From NCBI GenBank assembly GCA_963691705.1, contig OY829541.1:3193685-3257684 (forward strand): a DNA stretch of 64,000 nucleotides, given 5' to 3'. Shown piece by piece: positions 10,659 through 22,039 of the stretch. Both the position numbers and the translations under genes were made by a program. Each line of letters starts with the position of its first letter. Within the stretch, counting starts at the first letter, position 1. The notes beneath the pieces are model-generated. The model saw only the letters and a list, made by a program, of their open reading frames with translations, made no database searches and had not been told where the DNA came from. Origin of the DNA: Viola odorata. Taxonomy: Eukaryota; Streptophyta; Magnoliopsida; Malpighiales; Violaceae.

Positions 10659-11302
10659 AAGTAATAGCATAAAAACCCCATGTACTATTTTTCAAAACAG
10701 AAACCTCCCATGTACTTCAAAAAGTCAAATTGACCTCCCCTGTCCTATCGGTCAGAAGCATTTGCTTCGTCTCCGTCAGTCAAACTAACAGACCGTTAGT
10801 ATTGACCGTTAACTTTGAATAAAATATTCAGAAAAATTGTAAAAATTCCAAAAAAATTGTAAAAAATTGTAAAAAACCCAAAAAAATGTAAAAAATCTAT
10901 AAAAAAATTTATAAATCGAAAAAAATGTAAAAAATCCAATTTTACATTTTTTCCTGAATTTTTAGATTAATTAACTTTTTAGATTTTTTTTTTAATTTTA
11001 CATTTTTTTTCTGGATTTTGAGGTTACATAATTTTTTTATAGAATTTATACATTTTTTTGGAATTTTTTACAATTTTTTTACATTTTTTTTGGATTTTTT
11101 ACATTTTTTTTGAATTTTTTATAATTTTTCTGAATATTTTAATCAAAATCAACGGTCAAAAAGTGAAGTCTGTTAGTTTGACTGGTACAGACCAACGGAA
11201 TGCTTCTGACCGATAGTACAGGGGAGGTCAATTTGACTTTTTGAAGTACACGGGAGGTTTCTGTTTTGAAAAATAGTACATGGGGTTTTTATACTATTAC
11301 TT
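10659..11302. mobile_element. 640-bp foldback / MITE-like element with long inverted ends
   Basis: The first about 105 bases from 10659 (aagtaatagcataaaaaccc...) match the reverse complement of the last about 105 bases to 11302 with only a few mismatches. The interior is AT-rich sequence built on aaaaatgtaaaaaatcc and its complement, so the whole element can fold on itself. Flanking A-runs could hide a 9-bp target duplication (Mutator-like), but this is ambiguous. No transposase is encoded. Confidence 0.8.
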
Positions 11303-11926
11303 CTAAAAAAAAATCAAAAGACAAACTCCATTATGATCATGTTTCTTTCGTTAAAGAAATAAAAACGAATGAAGTTGAGAATACTTGAATGCCTGGAAAG
11401 ATAAAATCTGAAAAACAGATTTTATTTACAGAATTAACGATATTGACAAGACTCGATCCATGACATCTGCCCAACCATCCAATTTATATGCTTTTAAGTC
11501 ATCAGAAATAGAAGTTGAAAATTCAAGTCTCATCCTTTTATATTATTAAAACTCATTAACCAACAGTTGTCACTGGATTAATTTTAGGAAAAATTATAAA
11601 TTTTCTTTTTATTTTTTACTTTTATAATTTTCTTAACTTTAAAAGTAATTTTTTCTGAAAAAATTGTTTATTTATGATTCTGTTCATTCGATTTGTTTTG
11701 TTTCTTTATGAATTTCAAGTTGCTATATAAATAATCTAATGAGCTTAAAGATAACAAAAGGTGGAAAAGACTGCGTCACTTGCATTGGTTATTTATGGCT
11801 CCTGTAATGATTTATTTTGTTCTTTGTGACATTATCTATATACTTAACAGCAATTTTTCCCATTTAGTTCTGTATTTTGTTTTATAAGCTCTTAAGCTGA
11901 TTCGGTTTTCTAAACTGTTGAAGCGA
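11303..11926. other. Upstream region of the DUF724 gene
   Basis: AT-rich, with no element or clear TATA box identified. It presumably contains the promoter and 5' leader of the plus-strand gene starting at 11927. Confidence 0.3.
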
Positions 11927-14720
11927 ATGGAAGGCCTAACGTTTAGCAGAGGGATGGCTGCAGAGGTGAACATTAATAAGGGAGATGTAAAATATGGTTG
12001 GATCCCAGCAACTGTTCTTGGAGAAGTTGGCTTGAATTCCTTCTTGGTGGAGTGCAATACCTTAATTGACAGAGGCAAAAGTGGCCCCATGGAAGTAACT
12101 GTAGATTCTTTCCACATTCGTCCTCCTGCTCCTGACTTGGAAGTTAAAGAATTTGAGCTCTTAGATAAAGTAGATGCTTTCTACAGTTGTGGTTGGAGGC
12201 ATGGTCTCATTACCAAAATCCTTACAGAAAGAAGGTATGTTGTCTTGATAAAGGATGTTAATCAAGTGAAGGAATTAAGTCACTCTGTTATAAGGCCACT
12301 CATGAAGTTCGAGAAGGGCAATTGGATAGTTTTTTCTGGATCCAAGGCATGTTTCCATCCCTTAGCTTTTACCTTGCGAACATTGTCTGAATGCGTACTC
12401 TTTATTTAGAAGTTTAGCTGTGATGCTGCAAGTTTTGTTTGTTTTTACATCTTGATGACTGGGAGTTTGAGACAACACAAACAGTCTTTTGCTATTTTGA
12501 ATAGAAGAATGCCAGTCTTGCATAATTTATCCTTATAGATAAGTTGTACTCATATTTTAAGTTTCTCACGTGTAATATCATGCAGATTATAGAACAATTA
12601 AATCGTATTTGAAGATAGTTTTGTTGGTGGTTTGTTTCAGGAGATGATGATGGAAGCATATTTACAGGGAAAAAAATTGGGCCGAGTAGACAGTGCCGAC
12701 AACTTCAACGAAGTTTTTCTTATAGATGAAGAAACTACTGAAGATGAAACCCCTTGCCAACACTCAGAAAAGAGTCCAACCCAGCAGTCTGACAATCGCC
12801 ACACAAAATACAAGCGCAAGAAAGCAAAACAAAGTAAACCAGACTCGTGGCCTATGCTGCACCTTCCTAAGAAAGCTAAAAGGAAAAGCAACACCAAATC
12901 TGTATCTCCTGAAGATTTGGTAAAAAATGATAGATGCTATGATATCTTCCCTTTACACGTGCCTGAGCTCGATATCCATGGAGAGGGTGTTAAAAGCAAG
13001 TCGCAAGAAGGCGATAAACACAGTCAGCAGAAAGGTATTGTGTGTGCTAAGAAAATTATTTAGTATGATCTAGATAGTAGCTGGGTAATTATACTAATAG
13101 ATACTGTTCTGCATTGTATTATATAGTTGAGGACAAAACAACTAGAGGTGGTGCTAGTGGCCTGGATTTTGAAGATCGTGCAAGTGAAGAGGTTGAATTA
13201 CCAACAATGAAAGCTGCGGAACCTATAGGTAAGGAGCTGCCAACCTAGATGTCATCCTGTGTCTACTAATTAATGCATATGGAGATTGGATCAGCTGTAC
13301 AGTAGTCTTGAATTGTGGATGGGAAGATAATTTATCTTGAATTGTCGCTTTGCATGTATTCCGCAGGTGAAGAAAACAATATTGCTGGAGGTGGTGGTGG
13401 TAGTGGGATGGATTTTGAAAGTTGTGTCATGGAAGAGGTTGGAGTGAGCAAAAGCATCCGTGTAGAGCATATGGGTATCAAGATTTGTTAAGCTGAATAT
13501 TATTTTTGTATCCCATTTGCAATAAAGAATGTGATCAGATGAAAAACAAGCTACTTGTATCTTAGGAACTAAATTTTTCGTTATGCAGGTAGTGAACAAA
13601 TTGTCAGTAGATGTATCACAAGCAAAATGCAATTTGCTGACTGTGGTGGAACTAAGGAGGATGAATTGCCTGTAAAGACAAGTCTGGAGTCTGTAGGTAA
13701 GGGAAGCTGCTAACTGAATGTCCCTTCTCCACACACGAGCACAAAGATGAATATGGAAAGAAGATCAGTTAAATAATAGGCTGGATAATATTGTTTTGCA
13801 TTAATGCACAATGTATTATGTAGGTAAAGAGCACTGGGCCCCTAGCGGTGAAGATACTGAATTACCAGAAGGAACAGGTACAGGTGCAGGCAATTCATAA
13901 GAACAAAAGTAAACGGGGAGAGGAAATCAGTTAAATAACTGACTAGAATGGATTAATTAATAATAACTTGAGCTAAAGTACTAAGTTTTATGTAGGTGAA
14001 GAACTCATAATGGAACGGCCTGAAATTCCAGAAACAACGACATTTGTGCCTGGCGGAGATTCTAAAGGTAAACCTGAAGATGTTTTGTCTAGTAGCCTTA
14101 TTAAATTTTAAAAGGGAATCGACTCTTGGGTTGTAGAGGTACCGGAAAAAAGTGAGCTAGTGGAGGATCGGATGCCTTTTGCGAAGGAGAGTTCTTCCCT
14201 TTGGGAAGCAGTCGAGTCTCTGGAAGTTTTCCAAGCCTTACCGCAAAGACCACATTTCCGTCCCTTGTTTGAATGTAAAGAGAGTGTCCGTGAAGGATTG
14301 GCAATTGGTCACATGGTGACATTCTCACAGTTGGCCAAGAAGATACTGAAATTGCGAGTCGGTGATTCTCAAGAGATCTTGAATTGTCATTTGGATTCTC
14401 TTGCAGACTTGGAGACGCATGGATTCGATACTACATCACTAGTGCACCGCCTTAAGAAGTTGTTATCAATTAAAGATAAGAGAGAGAAGCTTCGACATCA
14501 CTTCAAGACTGTTCAGACTCAAATTGTTGAATGTTCCCGGGGCAAAGCAAAATTGGAGGAAGATATTGACAATATCGACAAGAAGATGAGGAAGCTTCAG
14601 GAGGAACGAGAAAAGAAATGTGATGAGCTGACAGCCTTGGAATTGGAAGCAGGTGTTACCAATGCAGTCATCTCAAATGCAGATGATGAATTTGAGAATG
14701 TAGCTGCTGCCAATTGGTAA
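11927..14720 (+). CDS. Agenet / DUF724 domain protein
   Basis: Eight exons join in frame: 11927-12346, 12641-13034, 13127-13228, 13367-13474, 13589-13696, 13824-13877, 13996-14067, 14137-14720, giving about 613 residues. Exon 1 encodes a plant Agenet (Tudor-like) pair: residues 1-70 with FSRGMAAEVNI and YGWIPATVLGE, then FELLDKVDAFYSCGWRHGLI. Agenet domains bind modified chromatin or RNA-transport partners. The last exon is the C-terminal DUF724 region (LWEAVESLEVFQALPQRPHF) followed by a coiled coil. The middle is a basic KRKKAKQSK segment and five small repeated exons of 102, 108, 108, 54 and 72 bp, all phase 1-1. The first intron has a GC donor (AAG/GCATGT). DUF724 proteins usually carry more Agenet repeats, so this is a short form. 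The start is the first ATG before the domain. Confidence 0.85.
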
Positions 14721-15604
14721 ACTAGCTTGATTATCAGGTTTTTGGATGACTTTTGTCATTTTATCTGACAATTTTTGTGTGCGCTGCTGTGAATGTCTGT
14801 CAGATACATATTTCTCAGTTTTATACTAAATTTCCTACTTAAATGTTTATATAGTTTTAATTTCATGTTGATCCAAGATACATATATATTTTTTTTTTGG
14901 TCGAACTTCTTAATTTTCCAATGGAAATGGAAGAAGTTTAAAAACCAGCCCGCCTTTCTACTCAATATTCGATCACACTCTTAATTTACAATTAATTCAA
15001 TTTGAACCCTGTATTTTTTAATTTTAATAAATCACACCCAAATTTTATTTCAAAATAGCCTGAAAGGTTACAGATTTTATTAAAGTAAAAAATATTCTTT
15101 AATTAAAAAATGGCGTGGTTAATAATTATTATTTTTTATATTACTTTATATAAATTTATTTATTTTTTACGTCAGAAAAGCTAATGTTTCTTTTATGTGC
15201 TTTAGATTAAATTTTGAAATTAGAGTGTGGTTTGACTAAATTGACGAATGTGGGATTTAAATTAAATAAATTCTAAACTAAGGATGTGATCCATTGGATA
15301 CAAACGTGAGGTTTTTTTTATAACTTTTTCCTTTTTTCAATTGTTGTATTTTAACTCATTATAAAAACAATGACTTTTTTACCTTTAATTTTATCTTTTT
15401 GGGATGTGCGTTTTCTTTATATATTTTTAAAGTAAATAAGTATGCTAATTTGCCAACGGTTATAGCTCAACGTAGTTATTAGTGGCAAAATACTAGTAAG
15501 ATATCCAATTCGAGGCTCAACCTCCACGCAAAAACAATGAAATAATTAAATTTTAAATAACTAAAGAAGTAGTAATTAATTTTGAAATTATTTCTCTTAT
15601 TAAT
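14721..15604. other. Downstream AT-rich spacer
   Basis: No gene seen. Between about 14960 and 15300 there are loosely complementary ends (aatttacaattaattcaatttgaaccc against gggatttaaattaaata) that could be an old MITE, too diverged to bound. Confidence 0.35.
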
Positions 15605-15735
15605 TACTCCCTCCGTTTTCAATTAACTGTCATTTTCCTACTGAATGTTACTGTATACTTTACTTGATTTTTTGGTGTTTGCTTTACTGAATGTTACTGT
15701 TTCAGAAAGTCAATTAATTGAAAATAGAGGGAGTA
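15605..15735. mobile_element. Stowaway-type MITE
   Basis: TA-flanked, with ends CTCCCTCCGTTTTCAATTAA and the complementary TTAATTGAAAATAGAGGGAG, about 130 bp, non-coding. The terminal repeats are close to perfect for about 20 bases. Confidence 0.85.
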
Positions 15736-15978
15736 CTAGTTACTTACCAAAATTGTTAACATATTTTAAAGAAAATAAAAAATACATTAATATACAATTT
15801 TTTCTAAATATTCTCTTTGAGTATCTAGATTTTCTATTTCTCCTATTATTTTCATAAGAAGTTCTTTTTCTCTTGTAATGACATTAATTTGTTTATAAGC
15901 GCAAGCACAAATATTTTCATCTCCTAAATTGTAAGCGATGAGAGAGCTGAGCATGATTTATCCGAATTTTTCCTGCAG

Positions 15979-16102
15979 GATGTGTCCAAGAATGGAGTTC
16001 TTGCAGTGCAGACGCTGAGAAACAACATAATGGCGTCGACCCTTTTGGCATCAACAACAATCATGCTCAGCTCTCTCATCGTTGTACTAATGGCTGGAGG
16101 TT
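15979..16102 (+). pseudogene. DUF599-family exon fragment
   Basis: After a TGCAG acceptor-like site, the frame reads DVSKNGVLAVQTLRNNIMAS then TLLASTTIMLSSLIVVLMAG. This resembles the conserved N-terminal part of plant DUF599 membrane proteins (KNGVLAVQTxRNNIMAS motif with a following hydrophobic segment). Only this exon is present. The coding stretch atcatgctcagctctctcat (16060-16079) recurs as its reverse complement just upstream at 15939-15958, so the fragment was partly inverted and duplicated. Recognition is from memory of the motif. Confidence 0.55.
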
Positions 16103-16555
16103 GGCGTATGAGGCTGCCTCATTCCTCACACCAGGTCCCCTACTCCTCCTCCAACTGAGCTAGCGCTGTCGGGTCCAATATCTCTTTCAAGGTAGTGCCC
16201 CTCCAGGGCCTCCACGGAATCTCCCAGGTGTTAAGCAAGATGGGGATGCGTTCGACTTCTTTGGGAGATAGTTGATACGATCGTAGTTGCGTAGGATGCG
16301 TAGCACGCGAATTTGATCTAGTCCAAAGGGTGAATTTCTGACTTTGCGGAATACTAAACTCGAGAGTACGAGCTAAGTCAGTACTCATCACGCTTACTCT
16401 GTCTTCTTCATAGCCCTCAATCAATCAAAACCTGCAACTGGGGCAGATGTAAAGAGAATAAAAATAGAAGCAAATTTTCTTAAACTTTAAAATTATAGTT
16501 TAAATGATTAATACATATTGTTATTATGACGTAGGTCATAACTTCAATCCTGAGG

Positions 16556-17454
16556 CTATCCACAGCAGGGGATCATTGAGGGGACTTTTGGCTCCAGCAG
16601 AGGGTTTTTGTGGTATCAATTGATGAATAGGATAGAGAGGGTGTCAAAATTTGACACCCGAGTTTTTCTGACAGTGGGACCGACCACTGTAAGTTTTTAA
16701 ATTTTTTTTTTTAATGAGGTGGACCAATGGCAGCGCGCCACGCGTGCGCGTGCAGGGCTGTCCACCGCATTATTTCTTTTTTTTCCCCTAAATTTTTAAA
16801 TGGGTTTTTTTATAATAAATACTGAAAATAATTTTATAAAAAATATACCATTATTTTTTATTTTTTGAGATCTATAAATTGAGACTGTGTTTGTATTATT
16901 TGGACACTAAAGAAAATCAGAATTTTTTACATTTTTTTCATTTTTAAATGCCTTTTTTCATAATAATTACTCAAAATAATTTTTAAAAATATACAATTAT
17001 TTAATAAGAAAAAGAAATGAAAAATATGGTGGGGTATACTCCCTCCATTCCACTTTAATTGACTTTTTAGAATAGTAGAAAAACGTAAGCCGTTGATTTA
17101 CGGACTTATTTTATTCCTCATTATTTCATTTTTTTTTCTAATTTCCACTGAAAATACCACACTATCATCAAATTGGATTGATTAAAAAAAAAATTTTGCA
17201 CAAAATATATGCTTCGAAAAAGATAAAATGACAAATACCCCAAATAGTAACAATCCGCAGAAAAGTGACAGGTAAAGTGGAACGGAGGGAGTATGATTAA
17301 ATGATGTGGAAGGGAGAGAAAGTGAATAACACCCTGAAAAATACCCTGCTGTGAGAAGTGGGTGTTATTTGATAATTTGGTTGGGTGTTAAGTTGATGTG
17401 GCAGGAGAGAAAGTCAATAACATCCTCAATTTAACACCCGCTGCTGTGGATGAT
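16556..17454. mobile_element. Non-autonomous TIR element with a nested MITE
   Basis: The ends ATCCACAGCAG (16558-16568) and CTGCTGTGGAT (17441-17451) are perfect inverted repeats. Inside each end are related GGGTGTYAA / TTAACACCC blocks. This style of end is common for plant PIF/Harbinger-like or hAT-like MITEs; the target duplication was not resolved. It is interrupted by a Stowaway-type element at 17037-17293. No transposase frame is present. Confidence 0.65.
17037..17293. mobile_element. Stowaway-type MITE nested in another element
   Basis: TA-flanked, with inverted ends CTCCCTCCATTCCACTTTAA and the complementary TTxAAAGTGGAACGGAGGGAG-type end. It is about 255 bp and non-coding, and lies wholly inside the 16556-17454 element, so it is the younger insertion. 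Confidence 0.85.
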
Positions 17455-17589
17455 CTGATATTGTAATTATATTATTAATATATATAAAAAAATTAACAAA
17501 ATTTTCTTAACTTCTGATTGCAGGCAGCGATAGAAAACCTAGAAATGGATGATACGAGTTCAATAGATTACATGACATGATGATGATCA

Positions 17590-18460
17590 GAAAAATATAA
17601 AAAATCCAAATAAAATGTAAAAAATCTAAAAATTCAGGAAAATTTATTACATTTTCTCTGAATTTTTTGATTAATTTTTTTTTTGAATTTTAACATTTTT
17701 TTGGGAATTTTTTTTTATAGAATTTGTACATTTTTTTGAATTTAAGATTAATTATTTTTTTTGGGAATTTTTACATTTTTTTGGGAATTAATACTTTTTT
17801 TGGAATTTATACATTTTTGTTGGGAATTATTACATTTTTTGGATTTTTTAAGTTTTTTCTCGATATTTAGATTAATTAAAGGGGTAATAGTTTTTAGCTC
17901 CCCTGTACTAACATCGAAAAGTAAAATCCTCCTATGTATTTCATTTTTTGCAGTCCGCCTCCCGTGACCTATTGTTTTGGGGCAAAAAAGTCATTCCGTC
18001 CACTTTCACTAACGGATCCGTTAGTGACACTCCCTACAGCAGGTTATCTTCATTTTTAGGATTAATTAAATAATATAATTAATCTAAAAATTCCAAAAAA
18101 AATGTAAAGATTCACAAAAAAAAATGTAATTTTTTAGTTAACGTAAAAATTAAAAAAAAAATGTTAAAAGTTCAAGAAAATGTAAAAATTCCAAAAAAAT
18201 GTAATAATTTCAACAAAAAAAAATCCAAAAAAAATGTAAAAATTCTAAAAAAATGTAATTAACCTAAAACTAAAGAAAAAATTGTAAAAAAAAATCCAAA
18301 AAACATGTAAAGATTAAAAAAAAATGTAATTTTTTTACTTAAACTAAAAATCAAAAAAAAAATGTTAAAAATTCAAAAAAAAAATATTAATCTAAAAATT
18401 AAGTAGAAACAAAAAAACCATAAAAATCTCCCTTCCCAACAACCTGAAATTAATAAATTT
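17590..18460. repeat. AT-rich foldback-type repeat debris
   Basis: Long runs of aaaaaatgtaaaaattcc and its complement, like the interior of the 10659-11302 element. A low-AT core at about 17880-18045 begins ggtaatagtttttagctccc, recalling the ends of that element. A second inverted end was not found, so this is probably a truncated or compound copy. Confidence 0.5.
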
Positions 18461-18564
18461 TGAACGCTCCATGATTTTAGGATCGTGTGCCGGAGGTTTC
18501 CCTTGACACCAGATCACCCACTGTGACCGGGGTGAAATTTCTTTCTCATTTTTGTGCTACCCTT

Positions 18565-18984
18565 ATGGCGTCTAAGTCGACTCCGTTGGGAGGGACTGAG
18601 TCTGCGGAAGCTACCTATTACGTGGAGAATCTGCCACAACATGTGGATCAACGAGCCCTCAGGTATTTGGCCACGCAGCAATGGAGATTACCTCCTTTCG
18701 GAAGGGTTTCGGATGTGTTCATTCCGTTGAGAAGGAATCAGCGGGGGCTGTGCTATGGGTTTGTACGGTTCGACTGGGTTGAGAATAAGATAGATATAGA
18801 GATTGCCCTAGATAATCAGTACATTGGTGCGTCTGCTATTAGGGCGAACATAGGACGTAATAAGAGGAGGGTCTTTGAGTCGATGCCCCACAATCACCTA
18901 GGTCAAGTGCAAACAGAGGAGAGAAAGAGCAACAAAGCCGGGACAGCTAAGTCGAGGCAAAAATCGAAAAAGGGAAACCAATAA
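18565..18984 (+). CDS. Small RRM protein, possibly LINE-derived
   Basis: 139 residues from the ATG at 18565 (the frame is open further upstream). Residues 18-100 form an RNA-recognition motif: RNP2-like YYVENL near residue 18 and RNP1-like RGLCYGFVRF near residue 62. The C-terminal 35 residues are Lys/Arg/Gln-rich. RRM domains of this kind occur in ORF1 of plant non-LTR retrotransposons as well as in host RNA-binding proteins. A LINE reverse-transcriptase remnant lies 650 bases downstream on the same strand, which favours ORF1 of a deleted LINE. Host function cannot be excluded. Confidence 0.5.
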   Translation: MASKSTPLGGTESAEATYYVENLPQHVDQRALRYLATQQWRLPPFGRVSDVFIPLRRNQRGLCYGFVRFDWVENKIDIEIALDNQYIGASAIRANIGRNKRRVFESMPHNHLGQVQTEERKSNKAGTAKSRQKSKKGNQ

Positions 18985-19626
18985 TAGATGTTGAATTTGG
19001 TTAATTGGTTGTCATTATGAAAAGCCAAATAGTAAATTAGTTCTTAAGGCTGAGAAGGTGCATTATGTTTATGCATCTTTTAATTGTGATGTTAGTGCAT
19101 TGTATTAATGAGGAAGTTTGTCTTATTTATCAGTTGTAGGTTACCTAAGAAACTGCATTGTGATAGTTTGTAGTAATATTTTCAATCGGAGGAAGTGAGG
19201 GTGGGAAGGGAAGAGTTATTGAAGGAAAGGCTGATATAATTAAAAGAAAATGTTGGGTTGTTCTTGATTTTGAAATTTGTTGATGACAGGTTATGTTGGT
19301 GGAGAATTGAAGAGAAAGGGAAGCAGATACAGAAGGTTACAAAGGGGTGTTGGGTTGATAACAAACGAGGAAAAGATTTAAGAAGGGTTTTAAAAGCAGA
19401 CAAGTAGGAAAGAAACAATAAAACCACCGACAACAGGGGACGCTTGGCTCCTTCTCTGCTCTCGGGTAAGTCATTTCCCAAACACCATAATTATTTTAAT
19501 AATAATAATAATAATAATTTATGTTCTTTCATAGATCACTTTGCTTCCCTACTACCGGAGTTTTTATAAACTGAATTCAATTTCAGCCAGAAAAAAAAAA
19601 GGAACTGAATTTAGCACCTTTCAGCA
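18985..19626. other. Spacer with a short (TAA)n microsatellite
   Basis: No gene seen. A trinucleotide run of about eight TAA/AAT units occurs at about 19496-19518. Confidence 0.4.
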
Positions 19627-19860
19627 ATGCTTCACTCTGCGGCCGCGTCCAACAGGATACACGGATACAAGGTCAGTCCGGGCAGCCCACAGGTTAGTCA
19701 TTTGTTCTACGTAGATGATAGTCTGATTTTTGCAAAAGCGGAAGAATGTGAGGCGGCAAGGCAACCATTAGTTCCATTCTGAAGGAGTATGAGGAAGCCT
19801 CGGGCCAAAAGATAAACCTAGAAAAATCAGAAGTGAGCTTCAGCAAGAACGTGAGGAGTG
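19627..19860 (+). pseudogene. LINE reverse-transcriptase fragment
   Basis: The translation gives HSAAASNRIHGYKVSPGSPQ, then SHLFYVDDSLIFAKAEECEA, then after a one-base frame change SSILKEYEEASGQKINLEKS. This is the catalytic FYxDD region (family usually FADD) and the following helix of non-LTR retrotransposon reverse transcriptase. Only about 75 codons remain, and they are frameshifted around 19757. It is dead. Confidence 0.8.
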
Positions 19861-20915
19861 AGCGTTCAGATTTCGGATCGAATTTCGACGAGTTTGGATC
19901 GGATAAGTTCGAATTCAGATAATTTCGGAGGATCGGTTTTTTTGTCAACAGATCCGATTCCAATCCGATAAGTTCGGATTGGGATCGAATCGGTCAGATT
20001 TTTTTAGATATTTTAGAAGTTTATAAACGTCCATTTAAGGGTAAGGGATAAAGGTTTATATGAGATCCTATCAACATCATGTTTGAACCCAATTATATTA
20101 AAAAATTACTAAAAAAAAAGACAAAATTTAAAAAAGTAAAGATAGGTGAGCACTAATTAACAATACACAATGTAATTATATGTATAATTTATGGCAGTAA
20201 AATTTTTCATAGACAGTTTACATAATACGATTTAAGTATTTCTTGTTTTTTATAAAATAAAAATTTAGTATTTCTATTTTTTTGAAAATATAGAAATTAA
20301 AATAAATTTTGATATTAGAAATGTATTTTATATTTTATATATATATATATAAATTTTGTTTATTATTGTTTTTTTTTCAAAATAGCAAAATCATGTACCA
20401 ACTAACAACTAACAAGTGATGGGCTGAATTTCAAAAAAAAAAAACAAGTGATGGGCTGAATAAAGCCTAGCCGAATCATAACCAAAGAGTTAGTTATGAT
20501 CCGACTAATTCTTCCCTCCAGCATGGGCCGACTACTATTCATCCGGTTCAATTTCATTTCAAAAACAGCCCACACTCTCATTTGCAAAATTAAAAACATC
20601 AGATAAAAAAAGTGTTTAAAATCATGTTTGAAAAAAGAATCCTAATTAAGTGGTCATGCCAATGAATTAAATTCTAACAAATCTATATATTTATGCATAT
20701 GAGAGTAAACCTTTCTTAGGTTAATTAGAGTAGTCATTTATTATCTATTTTTCAATTATTATAATAATAAGAATATCTTTGTCTATAGGTAAAATAGGAG
20801 CAATTTAATATCAATTTAATAATCTCACCCAAAAAAATGTAAAAGAAATGATGTTTGGGGTCATTTAGGAAAGTCATCTCGGCTACATTTGCCATCTACT
20901 GCTCCTCTTGACCTC
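19861..20915. other. Gene-free spacer with degenerate GGATCGGATT repeats
   Basis: 19861-20010 is built from short phrases of the form gttcggatcggatt in both orientations. The remainder is AT-rich with no gene. At about 20420 and 20440 the phrase acaagtgatgggctgaat is duplicated in tandem. Confidence 0.4.
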
Positions 20916-20923
20916 ATTTATAG
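20889..20923 (+). pseudogene. Copia integrase fragment, left part (split by hAT)
   Basis: Encodes LPSTAPLDLIY, the start of the conserved block before the first catalytic aspartate of Ty1/copia integrase. The sequence resumes after the hAT element at 25196. A second copy of the same fragment lies at about 58605-58725 on the minus strand. Confidence 0.65.
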
Positions 20924-21239
20924 CCTGGTTATCAGAACCGGACCGGACCGGCCGGTCCGTCCGGTTCAACCGGCCAATTCCACGTTTCCGGTCCGATTCA
21001 CCTTTCGGACCGGATTGCCCTCTGACCCGGGTTGGACCGGACAAACCGGCCGGTTTTTTGCCAACCGGCGAACCGGCCGGTTTTGACCCAATGTGTCCGG
21101 TTTGATCACTTACCAAAACGGCGTCGTTTTGGCACGGCCCATGGGCCCAAACGACACCGTTTTGGCACGGGCCTTGAGCCCATCAGCTAGGAAACGACGC
21201 CGTTGAAACCTCCTCACTTAACTTCCTCCTCTTTCCCGT

Positions 21240-22039
21240 ATTTCTTTTCTTTTCCTAGTGTTTTTCTTTCCTTCACAGCAGCAGGCTAGCAGCAACCAAA
21301 ACTAAAACCCAAACCCTAGAGCGAGCAGCGAACGGCGGCGGCAGTGAGCGGCGAGCGGCGGCGGCGGCAGTGAGCGGTTGCAGGCGACGGCTACAGGCGA
21401 CGACGACGTGACAGGTCCGTTCTCTTGCCCGAATGTCTTTCTTTTTCTTTATTTTTTGATTGTTGTCTTAAATTATATATATGAAATGAATTAAATATAA
21501 TTATATGATTTATAATTATTTAAGGTTGTTGGTTTCTGGTTCTTAAATTAGTAAATTACAATTTAATTATACTGGATTGAAATTGAAATTAAAATGCATG
21601 GATTTTTTCTGGAATTGAAATTGAAATGCTGGAAGTGGAATTACTTACATGGTTGCCGAAATTGAATTAGTGATTTACAATTAATTAATGCTCATTTGTT
21701 GCCGAATTGGAATTACATGGTTTTACATGGTTGCCGAATTGCATACATGATTGTGATTTACATGGAATTAATACTCATTGGTTGCCGAAAAAAATGCTCA
21801 TTTGTTGCCGAATTGGAATTATATGGTTTTACATGGTTGCCGAATTGCATACATGATTGTGATTTACATGGAATTAATGCTCATTGGTTGCCGAAAAAAT
21901 GCTCATTTGTTGCCGATTTGGAATTACATGGTTTTACATGGTTGCTGAATTGCATACATGATTGTGATTTATAATTAATTAAATGCTCATTTATTGTTGG
22001 TGCCGAATTGCATACATAATTTTTCAGGTTTCATTTTAT
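21240..22039 (+). promoter_or_regulatory. hAT transposase 5' leader with probable leader intron
   Basis: A GC-rich CGGCGG/GAGCGG leader (about 21300-21414) ends in ACAG/GTCCGT. TTTTTCAG at 22020-22027, just before the start codon, would close a leader intron of about 613 bases. The intron holds about 2.7 copies of a unit of roughly 107 bp (about 21690-21975). A typical AAACGRCGYCGTTTT motif occurs near 21117 and 21192. The transcription start is inferred only. Confidence 0.45.
21690..21975 (+). repeat. Tandem repeat of about 107 bp, 2.7 copies
   Basis: Each unit begins near ctcatttgttgccgaattgg and contains acatggttgccgaattgcat; the copies start near 21689, 21798 and 21902. Differences between units are few. 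The repeat lies in the leader intron of the transposase gene. Confidence 0.8.

Noticed and set aside
16140..16424. 94-codon minus-strand open frame
   Set aside because: No ATG at its start, no recognised domain, and it lies in repeat-rich DNA. It is probably chance or old element debris, although its composition is protein-like.
20883..21116. Overlapping frames on both strands at the hAT left end
   Set aside because: They are by-products of the GC-rich CCGGTT subterminal repeats, which leave several frames open at once.
21696..21974. 92-codon frame across tandem repeats
   Set aside because: It simply reads through the 107-bp repeat units in the leader intron; no coding evidence.
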